DNA of 64,000 bases from Eustoma russellianum. Taxonomy: Eukaryota > Streptophyta > Magnoliopsida > Gentianales > Gentianaceae. The stretch's first letter is position 1. Every line of letters starts with the position of its first letter. The position numbers and the translations under genes are program-made. The notes under the pieces were generated by a model. The model was not told the origin of the DNA. It searched no databases and worked only from the letters and a program-made list of their open reading frames with translations. The stretch is from assembly GCA_036186865.1 (NCBI GenBank), contig AP025074.1:13651489-13715488 (forward strand). The letters are read 5' to 3'. Below, piece after piece: positions 58,808-64,000 of this stretch.

Positions 58808-58922
58808 CTCCACCTAGCAAACGCATCTCCTATCTCCCAAACGCCAAAGCTTTATCATTAGGGTTTGGCACATTTTGCGATTCTATAATCAAATTCGAGT
58901 AGAAATACAAAATTCATCGACA

Positions 58923-59447
58923 ATGAGTGGGAAAGGAGTGGCAAAGGGTGGAAGAGGGAAGCCCAAGGATTCAAAATCCGTTTCCAGGTCTTCAAAAGCC
59001 GGCCTACAGTTCCCCGTCGGAAGAATTGCGCGCTACCTGAAATCCGGCAAGTACGCCGAGCGTGTCGGAGCCGGAGCCCCTGTTTATCTCTCCGCCGTTC
59101 TGGAGTATTTGGCTGCAGAGGTAAGGACCTGCGATTTCTTTTGCTTTTCGTGAATTGTGTTTTTGAGCGGCTGTTTCATCTTGAAATGGTTTTTGGAAAA
59201 TCTCCTTCTTGATTTTTTCTAGGTTTTGGAGTTGGCCGGAAATGCGGCGAGGGATAATAAGAAGACTAGGATCGTGCCCAGGCATATTCAGTTGGCTGTG
59301 AGGAATGATGAGGAATTGAGCAAGCTATTGGGGTCTGTCACCATTGCTAATGGAGGTGTTTTGCCCAACATTCATCAGAATCTGTTGCCTAGGAAGGCTG
59401 GGAAAGATGGAAAAGGCGAGATTGGATCTCTTTCTCAGGAGTTTTAG
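58923..59447 (+). CDS. Histone H2A.X (two exons)
   Basis: Core histone of the nucleosome; the H2A.X form is phosphorylated at its C-terminal SQ motif by ATM/ATR kinases at DNA breaks. Exon 1 is 58923-59120 and exon 2 is 59223-59447; the 102-bp intron has GTAAGG and TTCTAG borders and lies in phase 0 after ...EYLAAE. The product is 140 residues. Visible parts: basic N-tail, KAGLQFPVGRIARYLK (histone-fold start), the acidic patch (E61, E66, D95, E96, E97), and a tail ending SQEF with Ser137 as target. SQEF separates it from plant H2A, H2A.W (SPKK) and H2A.Z. The ATG at 58923 is preferred over an in-frame one 48 bp upstream because it begins the conserved MSGKG. All residues look functional. Codon use is GC-richer than the transposons around it. 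Confidence 0.97.
59121..59222 (+). other. Intron of H2A.X
   Basis: 102 bp, GT...AG, T-rich. It interrupts the histone fold after Glu66. Confidence 0.95.
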
Positions 59448-60180
59448 GTTTATCGGTCTGTTGGAGTAGGAAAGATCGAGTTTTGAGTGCTCATGTATAG
59501 TAATGAGCGTTTTTCTTATGTGGTTTCTTTTCGGTTGGTTACAAATTCTATGAAAACTATTTGTCTGGTTTAGACTTGAATTTTGGTTATGATTTCTATA
59601 TAAATCGTCTTTTTTCTGAACATTGTGAGAATCATTCAAATTTTGGTAATATGGGTTGTGGAAGGGTTGATTTTTAGTTCTTTTGGTAGGAAGGTCGTAT
59701 CTATTGGTGGGTTAGATTTTCTACATCATCAGAACGGACTTTTCGTCTGAATTCTTGATGAAAAATGGTGTGGAATCAAAGCACTTCATGAACTCTGATT
59801 TGTTATGATCAAAATGATCAAATTATACAATCTAATGATGCCCTATAAATCAAATATAAGGGATTTCACTTTATGAATTTAAGAAACCAATAACCACTGC
59901 AAAAAGACAGGGGGGATTGGGTTCGAAACGCACCAACAAAATAATCACATTGCAACAAATATTTATACGGCTTCATGCTGCTAGGCACTCTATAAGAGCA
60001 AACCTGTAAAGAAAGCAAGCTGTGTTCTTGTCTTGAAATCTTTTGTTGTCGTTGTGCTTTGGTAACTCTGAAGCCATAGATGAGATTCAGATTTGTTTGA
60101 ACTTGCAAACTAAAACCATATTGCTCTTATTTGTTGGTCAATTTGCTCTAAACGAGTTCAATGCAGCAACCAATTGACTG
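59448..60180. other. H2A.X 3' flank, no further gene
   Basis: The first ~150 bp is probably the 3' UTR. Polyadenylation is expected for plant histone mRNA, but no perfect AATAAA is near. The rest is AT-rich with no recognised feature. Confidence 0.5.
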
Positions 60181-60558
60181 TCATAAGGCCATGGCTTCGA
60201 CTAGTTTTGGCATAACTTTGTGATGTCTTAATATCAGCACAGTCGTAGATTCCGCACATCTAATCCTAGAGAAGGTCTCTGTTACATTAAAGCCAAGCCA
60301 TCTGAGCACCCTGTCCAGCTGATCCAAAAGACTCAGATTAGTTTTTAGCAGACTTAGGAACAGGCCAGAATTAGTGGTTAAATCTGAGTGTCCAAGCTGC
60401 TCTGATACTAGTACGGGTGCATTAATTCTGAGTATTACACACACGAATCTGTTTAAGGTCTTAGCACATAGAAAACATGCAAATATGCAATAATCAGGTA
60501 ATAACAAGTAATAATCAGGTAATAACAAGTAGGCGAAGGTAACTAAAGAAAAAAACAA
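60181..60558 (-). other. Unassigned 125-codon open frame
   Basis: A minus-strand frame whose second half (SLLKTNLSLLDQLDRVLRWL) looks like ordinary amphipathic protein, while the first half derives from low-complexity repeats (ttacttgttattacctg). I do not recognise a family. It could be a gene remnant or chance. Confidence 0.25.
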
Positions 60559-60639
60559 GTAGGTGAAGGAAGGAACAATTGGATATATTCCTGGTTACAT
60601 CCCACCAAGGCAGCTCTTGATTTCCTGGTTACATCTCCA

Positions 60640-60745
60640 TGTGTTTCTAACACATGGGTATGGTTGCGTACATCCGACCCCTCATATCCTGTCATAGGTG
60701 GGAGTCTCTAAGGCAATGGGGGTAATGTTGTTGTTGTTGTTGTAG
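60640..60745 (+). repeat. SINE-like 3' part with a GTT tail
   Basis: The sequence ggttgcgtacatccgacccc followed by gtctctaaggca-tgggggtaatg and a (GTT)n tail matches the 3' part of plant tRNA-derived SINEs that end in TTG repeats, the TS-like type. The promoter half is not recognisable. (GTA)n follows. Confidence 0.55.
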
Positions 60746-61160
60746 TAGTAGTATATGGTTTCCTTTAAGTTATGAAAACACCAATTATACCGTTGCCTTC
60801 TTCAAATAAGTTAAACTTCACTTATTGGTGAAGGACATGGGCTAATCTTAAATGAGACCATGCGCCTATTCTCCTGCAGACATTTAAAGTGAAAGGATTG
60901 AAGCTGTGTTTCCAAAGTAAGAAAAATGGAAAAAGAAAAACACATCCAAAAAATATGAAATCACCATGTATCCGCACTTGATAGATCCAGTTCAATGACT
61001 TGTTTGATTTGAACTTGGATTTGGGGCATTTGTATGTAGCATATCCCGGGTATTGCTCGCGTATTATGTATTAGATTTCCAGTATAACAACAACTAACAA
61101 CAACTAACAACAACCATGTCCAGTATATCCAAATGACAACAAAAGCTGCCGCATTTAACA

Positions 61161-61222
61161 ATATACACACACACATACATATACATATATATACATATAC
61201 ATATACATACATACATATATAC

Positions 61223-61271
<49 letters not shown>
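61161..61271. repeat. CA/TA microsatellite
   Basis: About 110 bp of acacac, atacat and atatat. It accounts for the short open frames on both strands here. Confidence 0.95.
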
Positions 61272-61272
<1 letters not shown>

Positions 61273-61457
61273 GAACGCGAGCCTTGAAACAACTGGTAAG
61301 GTTGCTATTTTGTGACATTGAGGTCACAGGTTCGAGCCGCAGAAACAGTCTCTTACACAAAGTATAGGGTAAAAATGTGTAGATCAAATCGCGAAGCGAT
61401 ACGATCCCTCCCCGGACCCTACGCAAACGCGGGAACCTAGTGCACCAGTAACGCCTA
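61272..61457 (+). repeat. Au-like tRNA-derived SINE
   Basis: Box A-like gcgagccttgaaacaactgg (61277-61296) and a perfect box B, GGTTCGAGCC (61329-61338), form a pol III promoter. Downstream, gcagaaacagtctctt, ccccggaccctacgcaaacg and gggaacctagtgcacc are characteristic of the plant Au/TS SINE group. The region between is diverged. It is bounded by microsatellites on both sides. Confidence 0.75.
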
Positions 61458-61497
61458 TATATGTGTGTGTGTGTGAGAGTGAGTGAGAGAGAGAGAT
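61457..61497. repeat. TG/GA microsatellite
   Basis: (TA)n, (TG)n, then (GA)n directly after the SINE. Confidence 0.9.
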
Positions 61498-62255
61498 TCT
61501 GTCGGTAATAATATACCATGACATTACCTCCAAAAATAAAACATCAGTCTAATTTGAAATTGATTATAATTATAAGTACACACTGGATCATTGAAGCAAC
61601 TGGTTCGTATTTAGATATTATTCTACAAAATACAACATCTAAAGCAACTTTTTAACTTTGGTCATTAGTGTTTACGATCAAACACAGATGGAGGGTAAGA
61701 AAGTTCCTGCTCACCTTGTACTTGCCTGATGCTTTTGTATCATTTGGGTTTGGTAGAACTAAAGTACAGACCTGAAACAAGACATCAGATAGGAAGTTAT
61801 TTCAGATTTATTGGTAGACTTGAAGCAGGATTTTACAATTCATTGTCAACTGGTGTCAGGCTATAATTTCAGAATGCGTATTTTTGGAGGTTGGTGTAAG
61901 AAACTGCCGTTCAGATTAACTGTATGGTTTGTTCACATTAGATTTCTTAGTGAGTTTGGGTACACCATAGGCGGAAAATCTTTAGTTTTAACGGTTGGAT
62001 ATTATTTTCCTTATCCACGGATTTAAACTCAAATCCCCTCCCAAGTTTACTGGAATGCCCTTGGCATGCTTTCCTTTACCAGAATTCTATATATAAACAT
62101 TATTGGTGAAACATAATTAGCTTAAGTAGGTGAAAAAGGTGAACGAAAGATATAGAGAGTTGTTGATGGTTATAAGGGCAAAACTATCACCCAAAATAAC
62201 AATAAGTGTGTGCACCTCGGTCCATCACAATTAATGTTACTTGACTTGATAAAGG
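61498..62255. other. AT-rich intergenic DNA
   Basis: No gene, RNA or element end recognised. Confidence 0.5.
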
Positions 62256-62795
62256 CATGATCGTTTCAGACACATCTCAGCTACTCGGCTCCAAATATAC
62301 ATATAAGTCGGCGTGACTCAGGGGGTGCAGGCCGCCCCCTCGACGTCAGCTCAGGCCCTAAGTCACTATCAGTATGACCCACCCAGACATGGTCAAGGAT
62401 GGTCCACTTGGCCATCCATCTTCTCGGCTCAACGCCAATTATTAAGTGTCTCAACTAGATCATGTAGTCAAGCTATGAAAGATCTGGTGTGCGTCCCCTA
62501 CCAGTTTAGCGAAGCTCAGTAGCAGCTATGTCGTCAGCACAGGCGCGCTTTGGCTACAAACTCGGTGCTGTAACATCGCTGCTCAGCCACACCTCTAGGC
62601 TCTTAGGCTTCCTGTTCGGCCTGGCCCGGCCAACTTTGCACATGCCAGATGGCGATCATACATATGCAGTCTACCAGTGGGGCCGGACATGTGACACTCT
62701 CTCATGGATCCTCAACATGCACTGGCTGCACAACTCATATAAAAGTGCAAAAAGCTTCCCACAAGAACAAGGTTCAATACGTTGAGCAAAAAACA
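62256..62795. other. GC-rich block, possible old LTR
   Basis: A sharp composition change: a 540-bp CG- and CAG-rich block in AT-rich surroundings, with TATAAAAG at 62738-62745 near its right end. GC-rich U3 with a late TATA box resembles a gypsy LTR, but no TG...CA ends with duplicated flanks were found and no coding frame is convincing. Confidence 0.35.
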
Positions 62796-63775
62796 TAGCC
62801 ACAACACACAAAACGAGACATGTTTCTCTATTTTTCCAGCATACAAACATGGTAAAACCCGTAACTAACTTGAGCATCAGAAGGTTTTTTCTGGAATAAT
62901 AGCTTCGGGACCTTTATCATTGTTCAACTTGGATAGATTTCTAGGAACGTTATTCTTGACGACAAACTGCTTCTGTGCAAGTCATTAACGATATTATCTT
63001 CTTTTTGAATCATCTTTGATTCACATGAAGACTTGACTTTGCTAATGTTTGAATTCACCTGCAAACTCGTTTGAAGTTATTACTTGTGCAGGAAAAATTT
63101 TTGTATAGCGTTGGACGATGAGCAAGTAAATTGCTGCACTAATTTAGGCATTGTTATCTGGTAACTATATCCCATGCCGATGCTTTATATATGGCGATAT
63201 TTTAAGCACCACAGGAAATAAAATATGGATCGCTCTAAATGGCACTCTATGCAAGAGCTTGAAGGAAGGCTTCGGTAATCTTGTTTTCCTTCAAGCTATT
63301 TGATTAGCTTTACTTTGGTAAGATAGGTTTTTCACCGGTGAAATCTAGCATATACCTGAAAGGATGAAAACTCGTCCAAAAGCAATTTCTTCCGACGGAA
63401 AAAAAAAGAGAGGAAAAACTGTATATTGCACAAGAGCAGAAGATATAAGAAATAAGGCAAAAAAATAGGTCTCAAAAAACATACCTAAGTTTAAGAAAGC
63501 TGGGAGCGAATGGTTAGAAGGCATGGAGGATGTACACCAATCCATATCCAGTATATCCCAACAATAAAGCTATATACTTGGAGTATATGTGGCCTTAAAA
63601 ATTATAGCTCCCTTAAAGATTGGAATACATATAAGGAAAATCAACTACGCTTGCCTCCTTCTATAATGGTAGAGTTGTCAAGAAGATTTGAAAAAGTTGG
63701 TCTTGAAGGCTCTTATTCAATGCATTGCATTGACATTAAAGATTTGATTAAACTTTCAAGTCGTATATTTCACCA
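62796..63775. other. Intergenic DNA, nothing recognised
   Basis: AT-rich. The plus-strand frame at 63510-63791 has no recognisable domain. Confidence 0.45.
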
Positions 63776-64000
63776 CTGTCAGAAGTCTTAATATACAAGT
63801 ATTGCTATATCAAAAATGAGATAAGATCTCTAAAATCCCTCAACTACTTTATCTAAAATCCTAACCTCCCTTATACATCTCCAACCAAAATATTATCCTA
63901 ATATTTACAAACATTATCTTGAGATAATATCTAAGACTCCCCCTCAAGTTGGAGCGTGAATGTCAAGAAAGCCCAACTTGCGTATATGATGGTGAAACCG
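63776..64000 (-). mobile_element. Edge of another copia element (3' LTR and PPT)
   Basis: The sequence ctccccctcaagttggagc at 63941-63959 is the complement of a copia polypurine tract and the end of pol, as in Copia-4 (24854). An LTR of about 165 bp would run from tgtcag at 63776 to 63940. The end there is aaga rather than aaca, and the left TSD cannot be tested because the element leaves the window. Confidence 0.6.

Noticed and set aside
58923..59447. H2A.Z or H2A.W identity
   Set aside because: No SPKK tail motif and no H2A.Z-type core; the tail ends SQEF.
60410..60425. Primer-binding-site complement (ctctgatacta) of a further copia
   Set aside because: No LTR end or second LTR is recognisable next to it.
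61272..61457. tRNA gene
   Set aside because: Box A and B are present, but there is no cloverleaf and the downstream body is that of a SINE.
60961..61519. Tyr/Ile/Met-rich frames
   Set aside because: They translate the CA/TA microsatellite and the SINE.
63510..63791. 93-codon gene
   Set aside because: No known domain, weak context, and its end overlaps the start of a probable copia LTR.

Overview
This window is nuclear DNA from a flowering plant. The evidence is a plant-type histone H2A.X gene with an intron and an SQEF tail, many Ty1/copia elements primed by initiator-Met tRNA (TGGTATCAGAGC), a Tekay-like Ty3/gypsy chromovirus, a Sirevirus, a plant LINE and plant-type SINEs. I cannot name the species. 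The only gene that looks intact is H2A.X (58923-59447). Nearly all other coding sequence is decayed transposon protein.

Layout. 1-1029 is unassigned AT-rich DNA. 1030-6596 is a complete copia element (Copia-1, +) with a perfect 5-bp target-site duplication (TSD). 6597-8116 is intergenic and holds copy A of a ~0.5-kb direct repeat; copy B is at 23942-24473. Between the copies lies Copia-2 (-, 8117-23798, TSD aatat), split in its reverse-transcriptase region by a 10-kb Sirevirus (Copia-3, +, 10032-20062, TSD tattt). From 24474 a LINE remnant (+) begins. It is cut into three pieces by Copia-4 (-, 24616-29768) and by a 26.9-kb nest (30293-57213). The outer shell of that nest is Copia-5 (-). Its pol holds a Tekay chromovirus (+, 34956-47662, TSD gaata), whose 3' LTR holds a 2.9-kb solo-LTR-like insert (43585-46495, TSD atttg). 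Its 5' LTR holds a deletion derivative, Copia-6 (+, 50120-56885), which ends in patchwork filler DNA. The LINE resumes at 57214. A degenerate repeat follows, then H2A.X, two SINE-like sequences around a microsatellite, a GC-rich block that may be an old LTR, and the edge of another minus-strand copia at 63776-64000.

Boundaries were set by matching LTR ends (TG...CA), TSDs, primer-binding sites and polypurine tracts, and by reading host coding sequence across each insertion. Relative age follows from nesting: LINE, then Copia-4 and Copia-5, then Tekay and Copia-6, then the 2.9-kb insert; separately Copia-2, then the Sirevirus.

Most notable observations: (1) the same 18-bp CGATCGAT-centred palindromes are arrayed in the Sirevirus LTRs, upstream of a TATA box before its env-like gene, and in the LTRs of the unrelated Tekay element; (2) the Tekay gag-pol has two short GT-AG intervals whose removal restores the expected frame and protein, so it looks spliced; (3) the Tekay LTR has seven tandem hairpin-plus-GGTATAAAG units; (4) the Copia-6 junction is filler assembled from at least four nearby templates, one inverted; (5) Copia-6 has lost RT and RNase H although its LTRs are almost identical.
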